From the NCBI RefSeq assembly GCF_918697925.1, contig NZ_CAKKMF010000009.1, positions 22,389-86,388 on the forward strand: a stretch of DNA of 64,000 bases, written 5' to 3'. Each line of letters opens with the position of its first letter. The first letter of the stretch is position 1. Of the stretch, positions 15,922-24,682 are shown one piece after another. Made by a program: the position numbers and the translations under genes. The notes under the pieces are model-generated. The model was not told where the DNA came from, searched no databases, and saw only the letters and a program-made list of their open reading frames with translations. Origin of the DNA: Arthrobacter sp. Bi26 (lineage in GTDB: Bacteria > Actinomycetota > Actinomycetes > Actinomycetales > Micrococcaceae).

Positions 15922-15939
15922 CGTCCGGCGTTGCCGGGG

Positions 15940-17266
<1,327 letters not shown>

Positions 17267-17270
<4 letters not shown>

Positions 17271-17560
17271 ACCTCTTTGACCTGGCCGGGCACGGTGGCG
17301 GCACCGCCGCGGGCCCCGGCACCGTCTGCTCACGGAAGGCCTGCCGCGCGGCGGCGGAATGGCAGCTGCTGTGGAACAACCCTAAGATCCACACCCCGGA
17401 GCGGCGCAAGATCTGGCTGGCGTGCGGTGAGCACCGCGCCTGGCTTGAAGACTACCTCCAGACGCGCGGACTGTGGAAAGAGACCGTGGCCCTCAGCGCA
17501 GAAATAGCCCCCCTTTCCGCAGGGACAGCCCCCCTCGACCCGTCAGGCAGGATCGGCTGA
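17267..17560 (+). CDS. Small Cys/His-rich conserved hypothetical protein
   Basis: 97 residues. Cys21 and Cys26 (VCSRKAC) with Cys53 and His56 (LACGEH) make a plausible CxxxxC-CxxH metal site around a Trp-rich core (AAEWQLLWNNPKIHT, RKIWLACGEHRAWLEDYLQ). It overlaps the DUF3099 gene by 4 nt and abuts the SURF1 gene: its TGA is followed at once by the SURF1 ATG. Homologs in Arthrobacter are annotated only as hypothetical (some wrongly as acetone carboxylase). The position suggests a helper of cytochrome oxidase assembly, but no function is established. Confidence 0.75.
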
Positions 17561-18439
17561 ATGTACCGCTTTCTCTTCTCCAGTAAGTGGCTGGGGTACT
17601 TGTTGCTGGCCGCGATCTTCGCCGCCGGCTGCGTTGGCCTGGGCCGATGGCAGATGGACCGTCGCGCCGAAACCCTGGCCGAGATCAACCGGGTGGTCTC
17701 CAACTATTCCGCCGACGCCGTGCCCTTCGCCGATGTCCGGGACCAGTTCAGCCGGCTGAACCCGGAGCGCGAGTGGACCCAGGTGGAACTCAGGGGCAGC
17801 TACGACGTCGCCGGCCAGCGCATCGTCCGCAACCGCCCGCTCAACGGCCAGCCCGGCTACGAGGTGGTGGTTCCGTTCAAGCTCGAGTCCGGCGAAACCG
17901 TGGTGATTGACCGCGGCTGGCTGCCCATCGGCAACAACACCCCGGGCCGGCCCGACTCCGTGCCTGCGCCGCCGCAGGGTCCGGTAACAGTGGTTGCCCG
18001 CCTCAAGCCGTCGGAGCCCGAGCTGCAGCGCGGCGCCCCTGACGGCCAACTGGCCTCGATCGACCTCGCCGCCTATTCCGCGCAGCTGGGCTATCCGCTG
18101 CTCACGGGCGCATACGGGCAGCTGGCCTCCGAGTCGCCGTCGGTGCAGGACATGCCGTTCCCGTTCCCCAAGCCGTCCACCGATGAAGGCACGCACCTGT
18201 CCTACTCGCTGCAGTGGTTCGCATTCGGCGTGCTGATGTTCGTCGGGTTCGGCTACGCCGCCCGGCAGCAGGCCCGCAACGCCGCGATTGACGCGGAGGA
18301 CGCAGAAGCCGAGGCTGCCGAAGGCGTGTACCTGCACTCCAGCGGCCCGGCCGTGCGGCGCCGTCCCGTTCCGCGCAAGCGCAGGAACGCGACGGCGGAA
18401 GAAGAGGAAGACGCCATCCTCGACGCCCAGGGGTTCTGA
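17561..18439 (+). CDS. SURF1 family cytochrome oxidase assembly protein
   Basis: 292 residues. An N-terminal membrane helix (KWLGYLLLAAIFAAGCVGLG) is followed by RWQMDRRAE, the SURF1 signature G-x-W-Q. A C-terminal helix is at HLSYSLQWFAFGVLMFVGFG, whose YSLQWF is also diagnostic. Between them is the extracytoplasmic domain with EVVVPFKLESGETVVIDRGWLP. SURF1 helps insert heme a3 into subunit I of the aa3 oxidase. The last 50 residues are an acidic and basic cytoplasmic tail. It lies in an operon with the upstream genes and is followed by the YbaK gene after 3 bp. Confidence 0.93.
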   Translation: MYRFLFSSKWLGYLLLAAIFAAGCVGLGRWQMDRRAETLAEINRVVSNYSADAVPFADVRDQFSRLNPEREWTQVELRGSYDVAGQRIVRNRPLNGQPGYEVVVPFKLESGETVVIDRGWLPIGNNTPGRPDSVPAPPQGPVTVVARLKPSEPELQRGAPDGQLASIDLAAYSAQLGYPLLTGAYGQLASESPSVQDMPFPFPKPSTDEGTHLSYSLQWFAFGVLMFVGFGYAARQQARNAAIDAEDAEAEAAEGVYLHSSGPAVRRRPVPRKRRNATAEEEEDAILDAQGF

Positions 18440-18442
18440 GCG

Positions 18443-18922
18443 GTGAGCCCTGATGCCTTCCCCGGACCGGTGGCTAACGTCAAACGCGCCCTCACCGCCC
18501 TGGGCGCCAAAGACACGGTGACAGTGTTCGATTCAAAAGTCCCGACGGCGGCCGCAGCGGCCGCGGCGCTCGGCTGCGACGTCGCGGCGATCACCAACAG
18601 CCTGGTGCTCGACCTTGGGGGCGCTCCACTGCTGATCCTGGCCAGCGGCGCTGCCAAGGTGGACGTCCACAAGGTCGCCGAACAGCTGGGCTCGGGCAAG
18701 ATCCGCCGCGCCTCCCCCGAGTTCGTCCTCGAACACACCGGCCAGGAAGTGGGCGGTTTAGCCCCGGTAGGCCACCCGGAGAAGATCCGGACCCTGTTGG
18801 ACGAATCCCTGTCAGTCCACCGTGTGCTGTGGGCAGGAGCCGGAGACCACAACTCGATGTTCTCGATCGGCTACGAAGACCTCCAGCGGATCACGGGCGC
18901 AGAAGAGATGCCCGTCCGCTGA
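18443..18922 (+). CDS. YbaK/ProX-type aminoacyl-tRNA deacylase
   Basis: 159 residues. The YbaK/aa-tRNA deacylase domain fills the protein: the catalytic-pocket lysine region is SGAAKVDVHKVAEQLG, and the C-terminal motif is EVGGLAPVGHPEKIRTLLDESL, typical of the family. These enzymes hydrolyse mis-charged tRNAs (for example Cys- or Ala-tRNAPro) in trans. It starts with GTG three bases after the SURF1 stop, so it is the last gene of that operon. It converges on the ABC-F gene, with a 71-bp gap rich in G and C. The specific substrate is not predictable from these residues alone. Confidence 0.92.
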   Translation: MSPDAFPGPVANVKRALTALGAKDTVTVFDSKVPTAAAAAAALGCDVAAITNSLVLDLGGAPLLILASGAAKVDVHKVAEQLGSGKIRRASPEFVLEHTGQEVGGLAPVGHPEKIRTLLDESLSVHRVLWAGAGDHNSMFSIGYEDLQRITGAEEMPVR

Positions 18923-18993
18923 TCCAGGTGACTCGCAGCTGTGGGCGGTCCTGAGCTCTGAAAACGGCCCCCGGATGCGGCGGGCCCCGCGCC

Positions 18994-20592
18994 CTACGCC
19001 AGCGTGATCAGGTCCAGGTAGTCTTCGTTCCAGTGGTCCTCGATGCCGTCGGGCAGCAGGACCACGCGCTCCGGGTTGAGCGCCTCGACGGCGCCCTCAT
19101 CGTGGCTCACGAGGACCACGGCGCCGGTGTAGTTACTCAGGGCCCCGAGGATCTCGGCGCGGCTGGCAGGGTCGAGGTTGTTGGTGGGTTCGTCGAGGAG
19201 CAGCACGTTCGCACTTGAGGCCACAATGGTGGCCAGCGCCAGTCGGGTCTTCTCGCCGCCGGAAAGCACACCGGCGGGCTTGTCGACGTCGTCACCGGAG
19301 AACAGGAACGAGCCCAGAATGTTGCGTACTTCCGCGTCGTTCATGTCCGGGGCGGACGAGCGCATGTTCTGCAGGACCGTGCGGTCCACGTCGAGCGTCT
19401 CGTGCTCCTGGGCGTAGTAGCCCACTTTCAGGCCGTGGCCCGCAACGACTTCGCCGGTGTCCGGCTTGTCGACGCCGGCGAGCATGCGCAGCAAGGTGGT
19501 CTTGCCGGCGCCGTTGAGGCCCAGGATGACCACCTTGGAGCCGCGGTCGATCGCGAGGTCGACGTCGGTGAAGATCTCCAGCGAGCCGTAGGACTTGCTG
19601 AGGCCATCCGCGGTGAGCGGGGTCTTGCCGCAGGGTGACGGATCGGGGAAGCGCAGGGCTGCCACGCGGTCGGTCGCGCGCACGGCCTCGAGGCCGCCCA
19701 GCAGACGCTCGGCACGCTTGGCCATGTTCTGCGCGGCGACGGCCTTGGTGGCCTTGGCGCGCATCTTGTTGGCCTGGTCGATCAGGACCTGGGCCTTCTT
19801 CTCCGCGTTGGCGCGCTCACGCTTGCGGGCGCGCTCGTCCGTTTCGCGCTGGGTCAGGTAGCGCTTCCAGTCCATGTTGTAGAAGTCGATCTGGGCGCGG
19901 TTGGGATCCAGCAGGAAGACCTTGTTGACAGTCGCTTCGAGCAGTTCGGTGTCGTGGCTGATCACAATCAGCCCGCCCTGGTGGTTCTTGAGGAACTCAC
20001 GGAGCCAGGAGATGGAATCGGCGTCGAGGTGGTTGGTGGGCTCATCCAGGAGCATGGTTTCGGCATCCGAGTACAGGATGCGCGCAAGCTCCACACGGCG
20101 CCGCTGTCCGCCGGACAGGGTCTTGAGCGGCTGGTTCAGCAGCCGGTCCGGCAGGGCAAGGTTCGAGCAGATTGCTGCCGCCTCGGCTTCGGCCGCATAG
20201 CCGCCGGCGGCCAGGAACTCTGATTCCAGCCGGTCATAGCGGTTCATCGCCTTGCGCTGGACCGCGGCGTCCTCGCTGGCCATTTCTTCGTGGGCCAGAC
20301 GGAGCTTGCTCACGGCAATGTCCAGGCCGCGGACGGACAGGATACGGTCCCGGGCGAGCTGCTCCATGTCCGGCGTGCGCGGATCCTGCGGCAGGTAGCC
20401 GATTTCGCCGGTGCGGGTTACCTTGCCCGCGGCGGGCAGGCCCTCGCCCGCGAGGACCCGGGTCAGCGTTGTCTTGCCTGCACCGTTACGGCCGACCAGG
20501 CCGATCTTGTCTCCCTTGTCGATCCGGAAGCTCACCTGGTCCATGAGGAGGCGGGCGCCGGCGCGCAGTTCGAGATCCTGGACGGTAATCAA
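18994..20592 (-). CDS. ABC-F family ATPase
   Basis: 532 residues with two nucleotide-binding domains and no membrane segment. Walker A motifs are GRNGAGKTT and GLNGAGKTT; signatures are TLSGGQRRRVELARIL and VLSGGEKTRLALATIV; Walker B motifs are MLLDEPTNHLD and LLLDEPTNNLD. The charged linker (about 240-310: RETDERARKRERANAEKK) is the P-site tRNA-interaction region. ABC-F proteins act on the ribosome as translation factors or antibiotic protectors; the arrangement resembles the housekeeping EttA/Uup-like class. It starts with TTG (AAAGG 11 nt upstream) and is divergent from bioY. Confidence 0.93.
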   Translation of the reverse strand: MITVQDLELRAGARLLMDQVSFRIDKGDKIGLVGRNGAGKTTLTRVLAGEGLPAAGKVTRTGEIGYLPQDPRTPDMEQLARDRILSVRGLDIAVSKLRLAHEEMASEDAAVQRKAMNRYDRLESEFLAAGGYAAEAEAAAICSNLALPDRLLNQPLKTLSGGQRRRVELARILYSDAETMLLDEPTNHLDADSISWLREFLKNHQGGLIVISHDTELLEATVNKVFLLDPNRAQIDFYNMDWKRYLTQRETDERARKRERANAEKKAQVLIDQANKMRAKATKAVAAQNMAKRAERLLGGLEAVRATDRVAALRFPDPSPCGKTPLTADGLSKSYGSLEIFTDVDLAIDRGSKVVILGLNGAGKTTLLRMLAGVDKPDTGEVVAGHGLKVGYYAQEHETLDVDRTVLQNMRSSAPDMNDAEVRNILGSFLFSGDDVDKPAGVLSGGEKTRLALATIVASSANVLLLDEPTNNLDPASRAEILGALSNYTGAVVLVSHDEGAVEALNPERVVLLPDGIEDHWNEDYLDLITLA

Positions 20593-20906
20593 TGCAGCTA
20601 AGGCCTTTCACAACAGGGAACGCCGCGGCACAACGGGTGGAGTCTGGGCGGGGCCGGGGCAGGGCGGTGCGAGAGCACGGCCTGTACAAGTCTACCGGCA
20701 CGGCCCCTTCTCCCTGACATGGGCCCACATGGCAGCGGCCAGCCGCCGGCGCGATGCGGATGCAGGCGGCTGGCCGGGTTCATTGGCGACGCCCTCCAGC
20801 TTCCGGGCCGCCCCTTAGTGGGGCGCCTACAAAAAACCCGCCCCGCCGCGACCGTACAGTCGATATCACAAGTCCGATATCCGCAGCAGCATCCGACAGG
20901 AACGCC
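20593..20906. other. Intergenic region between the ABC-F gene and bioY
   Basis: 314 bp with the divergent promoters. It contains a perfect 12-bp hairpin, CGGCCAGCCGCC (20736-20747) with GGCGGCTGGCCG (20765-20776). A small stem CGCCCC with GGGGCG is at 20809-20825. A TACAGT hexamer is at 20855-20860, and two CGATATC copies start at 20861 and 20875. No coding frame with good codon use was seen. Confidence 0.5.
20855..20882 (+). promoter_or_regulatory. Putative bioY promoter with two CGATATC repeats
   Basis: TACAGT could be the -10. Right after it, two copies of CGATATC start 14 bp apart (20861-20867 and 20875-20881). Direct repeats at this spacing over a start site are compatible with a repressor site. 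They do not resemble known BirA or BioQ operators as I remember them. Confidence 0.3.
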
Positions 20907-21554
20907 ATGACGCAAACCGACCATCCCGCCATAGCCAGGACCCCGCGCCGCCGGAGCCGCTGGAATGCCACCGACCTTGGGCTCATCGCCGTCTTCGCCG
21001 CCCTTGTGGCGGGTTCGGCGCTGATCGCCGCCATTCCCGTGGGCGGGCTCGGCGTGCCCATCACGCTGCAGACCCTCGCCGTCATGCTCACGGGGCTGGC
21101 CCTCGGCCCGGCCCGCGCCTTCGCCGCCGTCGGCCTCTACCTGCTCCTGGGCTTCGCGGGCCTGCCGATCTTCAGCGGCGGCCGCAGCGGGCTGGGCGTC
21201 CTCGCCGGCCCCTCCGCCGGCTACATCATCGGGTTCCTGCTGGCCGCCACAGCGGTAGGCTGGCTGGCCGTCGTCGTGCTGGCCCGCACCGCCAACCGCA
21301 CCGGCAAACTGCGTGGCATCCTCCTGTTCGCGGCCGCCATGGTGAGCAGCATCGTCTTCATCCACGGCCTGGGCATCCTGGGCATGATGGTCAACGCCAA
21401 GCTTGACTTCTCCAAAGCCTTCCTTGCCGATCTTGCGTTCTATCCCGGCGACATCATCAAGAACGTCCTGGCCGTCAGCATCGCCCTGGCCCTGCACAAA
21501 GCCTTCCCGGATCTGCTGCTCAGCCGAGTCCGGACGGCTGACACCCGCCCGTGA
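20907..21554 (+). CDS. bioY: Biotin transporter S component
   Basis: 215 residues, six hydrophobic helices. The BioY family signatures are GGLGVPITLQTLAVMLTGLALG (helix 1-2 region), LLLGFAGLPIFSGGRSGLGV and GPSAGYIIGFLLAA. BioY is the substrate-binding S component of the energy-coupling factor biotin transporter in the membrane. It is followed without gap by the ATPase gene (overlap GTGA at 21551-21554) and the EcfT gene, so it is a complete bioY-ecfA-ecfT (bioMNY-type) operon. The ATG at 20907 has an AGGAA ribosome site. Confidence 0.95.
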   Translation: MTQTDHPAIARTPRRRSRWNATDLGLIAVFAALVAGSALIAAIPVGGLGVPITLQTLAVMLTGLALGPARAFAAVGLYLLLGFAGLPIFSGGRSGLGVLAGPSAGYIIGFLLAATAVGWLAVVVLARTANRTGKLRGILLFAAAMVSSIVFIHGLGILGMMVNAKLDFSKAFLADLAFYPGDIIKNVLAVSIALALHKAFPDLLLSRVRTADTRP

Positions 21555-22384
21555 GCATCATCGTCCTGGACCGCGTGACGGTGCGGGTGTCGGTTGACGG
21601 CCGCCCCGCACCCAAGACGCTGCTCCAGGAACTTTCGCTGGACCTTACGGAACGGCGGATCGGCGTTATCGGGGCCAACGGCTCGGGCAAGTCCACCCTC
21701 CTGCGGCTCCTCAACGGGCTCGTGGCACCCAGCGAGGGCACGGTGCGGGTTGACGGCGCCGATACCGTCCGCGCGGTCCGGGAGGTCCGACGGCGCGTGG
21801 GCTTTGTCTTCACGGATCCGCTGTCCCAGCTCGTCATGCCCACCGGCCGCGAGGATGTGGAATTGTCCCTACGGCGATCGTTCCGCAACGCCACAGAGCG
21901 CCGGGCCCACGCGGAGTCAGTCCTGGAACGGTTCGGCCTGCTGCCGCTGGCGGACCAGAGCATCTACGAACTCTCTGGCGGCGAACGCCAGCTCCTGGCG
22001 CTCGCCGCGGTCCTGGCCGTCGATCCTGAGGTGCTGGTCCTCGACGAGCCGTCCACACTGCTGGATCTCCGCAACCGCGAACTCCTGCGACGCACGCTGG
22101 ACGGACTCCGCCAGCAGGTGATTCTGTCCACCCACGACCTCGAGCTCGCCCGGGACATGGACCGCGTCCTGGTGGTGGACGACGGGAAGGTGGTGTTCGA
22201 CGGCGAACCGGCGGCCGCCGTCGCGCACTACCGTGCCCTGAGTGCTGCGGGCCTGCCTGCAGCTGGCCGCGGAATGGCCGGGGGGCCTGCGGCCGGCGGG
22301 CTGGCGGGCGGCATGGCCGACGGGCTGGCGGGCGGCGGGCTTGAGCGGGCCGTGCCGGAGCAGGCCCGGCTGGAGCAGGCGTGA
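21551..22384 (+). CDS. ECF transporter ATPase (BioM-type)
   Basis: 277 residues. Walker A GANGSGKSTLLR is near residue 40, the signature ELSGGERQLLALAAVLA near 142 and Walker B VLVLDEPSTLLD near 164. The core of about 225 residues is a normal EcfA. The last 45 residues are a low-complexity tail, AAGRGMAGGPAAGGLAGGMA, then DGLAGGG and an acidic end, that looks expanded relative to the family. Its GTG overlaps the bioY stop, and its own stop overlaps the GTG of ecfT by 4 nt. It energises biotin import together with BioY and EcfT. Confidence 0.93.
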   Translation: MSIIVLDRVTVRVSVDGRPAPKTLLQELSLDLTERRIGVIGANGSGKSTLLRLLNGLVAPSEGTVRVDGADTVRAVREVRRRVGFVFTDPLSQLVMPTGREDVELSLRRSFRNATERRAHAESVLERFGLLPLADQSIYELSGGERQLLALAAVLAVDPEVLVLDEPSTLLDLRNRELLRRTLDGLRQQVILSTHDLELARDMDRVLVVDDGKVVFDGEPAAAVAHYRALSAAGLPAAGRGMAGGPAAGGLAGGMADGLAGGGLERAVPEQARLEQA

Positions 22385-23013
22385 GCAGCCACGGATTCCT
22401 CCTGGCCGCGTATGCGCCGGGTTCGTCGCTGATCCACCGGGCGCCGCTGTGGCTGAAGTTCCTGCTGGTCGTTGGGTGCGGAATGGCGTCGTTCCTGATC
22501 GCCGACTGGGCCGTGTCCGCCGCCGTGCTGGCGCTGCTGTGCGGACTGTTCCTGCTCAGCGGGGCGGGTCCGGCCCGGCTGTTTCGCGCGGTGCGCCCGG
22601 TCCTTCCGGTACTCGCGGCGATCGGTCTCTTCCAGTGGTGGCAGCTGGGCGCACCGACCGCCGCGCGGATCGTACTGAACGTCCTGATCTGCGTTGTCGC
22701 GGCTTCAATCCTGACCGCCACCACCCCGGTGCAGGCGCTCCTTGACGGCGTGGCGTCCCTGGCCCGGCCGTTCCGCCGCTTCGGTGCGGACCCGGAACGC
22801 TTCGCCCTGACCATTGCCATCATGCTCCGCAGCATCCCGTTCGTTGCCGGGGCCTACATGGACGTGCGCGACTCCGCCCGGGCCCGCGGGCTCGAACGCA
22901 ACCCGAGGGCTCTTGTGCTGCCCGTCTTTATCAGTACTGTGGCCTTCGCCCGGCAGACCGGGGAAGCCCTCGCTGCCCGTGGACTGGGTGAGCCGGAGGA
23001 CCCGGAGGAATAG
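22381..23013 (+). CDS. ECF transporter transmembrane protein EcfT (BioN-type)
   Basis: 210 residues. Membrane helices occupy the first 110 residues. The cytosolic coupling helices carry the two Ala-Arg-Gly motifs of EcfT, SARARGLE and AARGLGEP. The block RPFRRFGADPERFALTIAIMLRSIPFVAGAYM is family-typical. It starts at GTG, overlapping the ATPase stop, and ends the bioY operon. EcfT joins the S component to the ATPase. The protein is short and lacks the extra N-terminal segment seen in general-purpose EcfT subunits, which fits a dedicated biotin system. Downstream lies the palindromic repeat cluster. Confidence 0.93.
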   Translation: MSSHGFLLAAYAPGSSLIHRAPLWLKFLLVVGCGMASFLIADWAVSAAVLALLCGLFLLSGAGPARLFRAVRPVLPVLAAIGLFQWWQLGAPTAARIVLNVLICVVAASILTATTPVQALLDGVASLARPFRRFGADPERFALTIAIMLRSIPFVAGAYMDVRDSARARGLERNPRALVLPVFISTVAFARQTGEALAARGLGEPEDPEE

Positions 23014-23058
23014 CCCCTCGGGTGCCCTCGCGCGGCCCGGCTGCCCTGTGCAGTTGGT

Positions 23059-23142
23059 CAGTGGACATGCCCTCCCTTGGCCGCAGCCAGTGGACATAGG
23101 GCCGCCATGCCCACTCCTCGTCCTCAAGAATGGGCATGTCCC
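23059..23142. repeat. 84-bp repeat unit 1
   Basis: Starts CAGTGGACATGCCCTCCCTT and ends AATGGGCATGTCCC. It matches unit 2 at 81 of 84 positions. Each end of the unit carries a GGRCATGYCC palindrome, and two partial copies lie inside (GTGGACATAGGG and GCCATGCCC). Confidence 0.85.
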
Positions 23143-23182
23143 AATCAGGGTGCCCGCGGAGTGGCTGCCCCGCGGGGTTGGC

Positions 23183-23266
23183 CAGTGGACATGCCCTCCC
23201 TTGGCCGCAGCCAGTGGACATAGGGCCGCCATGCCCGCTCCTCGTGCCCAAGAATGGGCATGTCCC
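23183..23266. repeat. 84-bp repeat unit 2
   Basis: Same length and order as unit 1, with three substitutions, all between CATGCCC and the final palindrome. The 40-bp spacer between units 1 and 2 shows no similarity to the unit. Confidence 0.85.
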
Positions 23267-23284
23267 GTCCCCAGCACAACGCAC

Positions 23285-23323
23285 GGACATGTCCCTACTC
23301 CGGTGCCACGGCAGGGCATGCCC
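23285..23323. repeat. Two isolated palindromes between repeat units 2 and 3
   Basis: GGACATGTCC (23285-23294) and GGGCATGCCC (23314-23323) are fully self-complementary versions of the motif. They sit 19 bp apart without the rest of the unit around them. Confidence 0.7.
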
Positions 23324-23334
23324 CGCACCCGGCA

Positions 23335-23417
23335 GATGGGCATGCCCTCCCCTGCCCGCAGCCAGTGGACATGTGGCCCATATGTCCACCGTGCGCGGCG
23401 AAGAATGGGCATGTCCC
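23335..23417. repeat. Degenerate 83-bp repeat unit 3
   Basis: Begins GATGGGCATGCCCTCCCCTG and ends AAGAATGGGCATGTCCC, like units 1 and 2. The central part differs: GTGGACATGTGGCCCATATG replaces the sequence around GTGGACATAGGG, giving a further near-palindrome. The unit ends 8 bp before the thiolase stop codon. Confidence 0.7.
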
Positions 23418-23425
23418 CCGGAGGA

Positions 23426-24682
23426 TCAGGTGAGGCGCGAGTACCCCAGCAGCGCTGCCGTGCCCATGCCGCCGGCGATGCTGATCATTGCCAGGGCCAG
23501 CTGGCCCGGCTCCGCGGACCTGCGCGCCTGTGCCAGAAGCCGTGTGACAAGCACCGCACCCGAGGCTCCATAGGCGTGACCGAGAGCCAGCGCCCCGCCG
23601 TCGAGGTTGGCCTGTTCCGGGTCAATCCCCAATTGGTCAAAGCAAGCGAGCGTCTGGGCGGCGAAGGCCTCATTGAACTCCACGAGGCCCAGGTCCGCGG
23701 CCGTCAGGCCGTGTGCCACGAGGAGCCGTTCGGCTGCTGCGGCCGCGCCGATGCCCAGGAGCTGCGGCGCCACCCCGGCGGTGTCGGTTCCCAGCACCAG
23801 CAACCCGTCCGCCGCGCCCAGCTGACGGGCACGTTCCGTGGACGTAATGACCACGGCGGCCGCGCCGTCGGCGTCAAAGCACGAGTTCCCGGCCGTCACC
23901 GTGCCGCCGCTGGCAAACACGGGCGGGAATCGGGCCATCAGGGCCGGGCCAAGACTGGGCCGTGGACCGTCGTCGGCTTCAGCGGCCACCCCGGGGCCCG
24001 CAGCGAGGGGAACAATCTCGCCGCCGAACTTTCCGGCAGCGGCGGCGGCCAGGGCACGGTGGTGGCTGCGGAGCGCGAAGGCGTCCTGGCGTTCCCGGCT
24101 GATGCCGAAGTGGGCGGCGACGTTCTCGGCCGCCACTCCCATGTCGGGATCGCCGAGGCTGAGGGGTGCGAACTGGGCCCGGCTGTAATAGTCCGGGCTG
24201 CCGTCGTCGTTGCGGTGGGCCCGGAGCGGAGCCGTGCTGATGCTCTCCACGCCGCCTGCAAGGTACAGGCTGCCGCCGCCCGCCGCGACCAGCCGGGAGG
24301 CCAGGACGATCGCGTCCAGACCGGAGCCGCATTGCCGGTCCACCGTGACGCCGGGGACGGTGACGGGCAGGCCGGCCTCCAGCGCGGCGAGTCGGGCTAC
24401 GTTTCCGCCGCCGCCCACGGCGTTGCCGATCACGACGTCGGTCACGGACTCCGGCGCGAGGCCGGGGCCGACGCCCGCGTCGGCGAGCAGGCTGCGGAGT
24501 ACCGGAGCCAGGAGTTCGTGGGCGCGCAGCTTCTTCAGGGCCCCGTTGGCCCGGCAGAGCGGCGTACGGCGCGCGGCGATGATCACCGGCTGCCGGTCCT
24601 CCGGCAGCCGCCGGGGCAATGACGGTCCGGGGAAGGGCAGCCCGAGCGGAGCCGGCCCCGTGCCCGCGCGGGGCTCAGCCAA
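23426..24682 (-). CDS. Thiolase family acyltransferase with altered second cysteine
   Basis: 418 residues. Nucleophile Cys118 in VDRQCGSGLDAI is present, as is NEAFAAQTL and His369 in LALGHAYGASGA. The third catalytic position, normally Cys in C-x-G-G-G-x-G near the C terminus, reads MISIAGGMG, with Ser401 in place of Cys. The first 30 residues are a Pro-rich extension absent from typical thiolases. The substrate is unknown. The protein overlaps its partner, an AMP-forming acyl-CoA ligase, by 8 nt, so the ligase may make the acyl-CoA that it uses or cleaves. An acetyl-CoA acetyltransferase label from databases would be generic. Confidence 0.85.
   Translation of the reverse strand: MAEPRAGTGPAPLGLPFPGPSLPRRLPEDRQPVIIAARRTPLCRANGALKKLRAHELLAPVLRSLLADAGVGPGLAPESVTDVVIGNAVGGGGNVARLAALEAGLPVTVPGVTVDRQCGSGLDAIVLASRLVAAGGGSLYLAGGVESISTAPLRAHRNDDGSPDYYSRAQFAPLSLGDPDMGVAAENVAAHFGISRERQDAFALRSHHRALAAAAAGKFGGEIVPLAAGPGVAAEADDGPRPSLGPALMARFPPVFASGGTVTAGNSCFDADGAAAVVITSTERARQLGAADGLLVLGTDTAGVAPQLLGIGAAAAAERLLVAHGLTAADLGLVEFNEAFAAQTLACFDQLGIDPEQANLDGGALALGHAYGASGAVLVTRLLAQARRSAEPGQLALAMISIAGGMGTAALLGYSRLT

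Larger units (their letters stand above)
23014..23425. other. Non-coding gap filled by palindromic repeats
   Basis: 412 bp between the convergent stops of ecfT and the thiolase gene. It has no good coding frame. It is occupied by eight exact copies of GGRCATGYCC, at 23063, 23132, 23187, 23256, 23285, 23314, 23338 and 23407 (start positions). Several half or degenerate copies are present too, within three longer direct-repeat units. Confidence 0.8.

Noticed and set aside
20736..20776. Riboswitch upstream of bioY
   Set aside because: Only a simple 12-bp hairpin is present. No conserved biotin-riboswitch class is known, and no expression platform with a U tract follows.
23063..23416. Similarity of GGRCATGYCC to p53 half-sites
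   Set aside because: The consensus matches RRRCWWGYYY by chance; p53 does not exist in bacteria, so the resemblance has no meaning here.
23059..23417. CRISPR array
   Set aside because: The repeats are 84 bp with internal palindromes, units differ in spacing (40 and 68 bp), and no cas gene is nearby.
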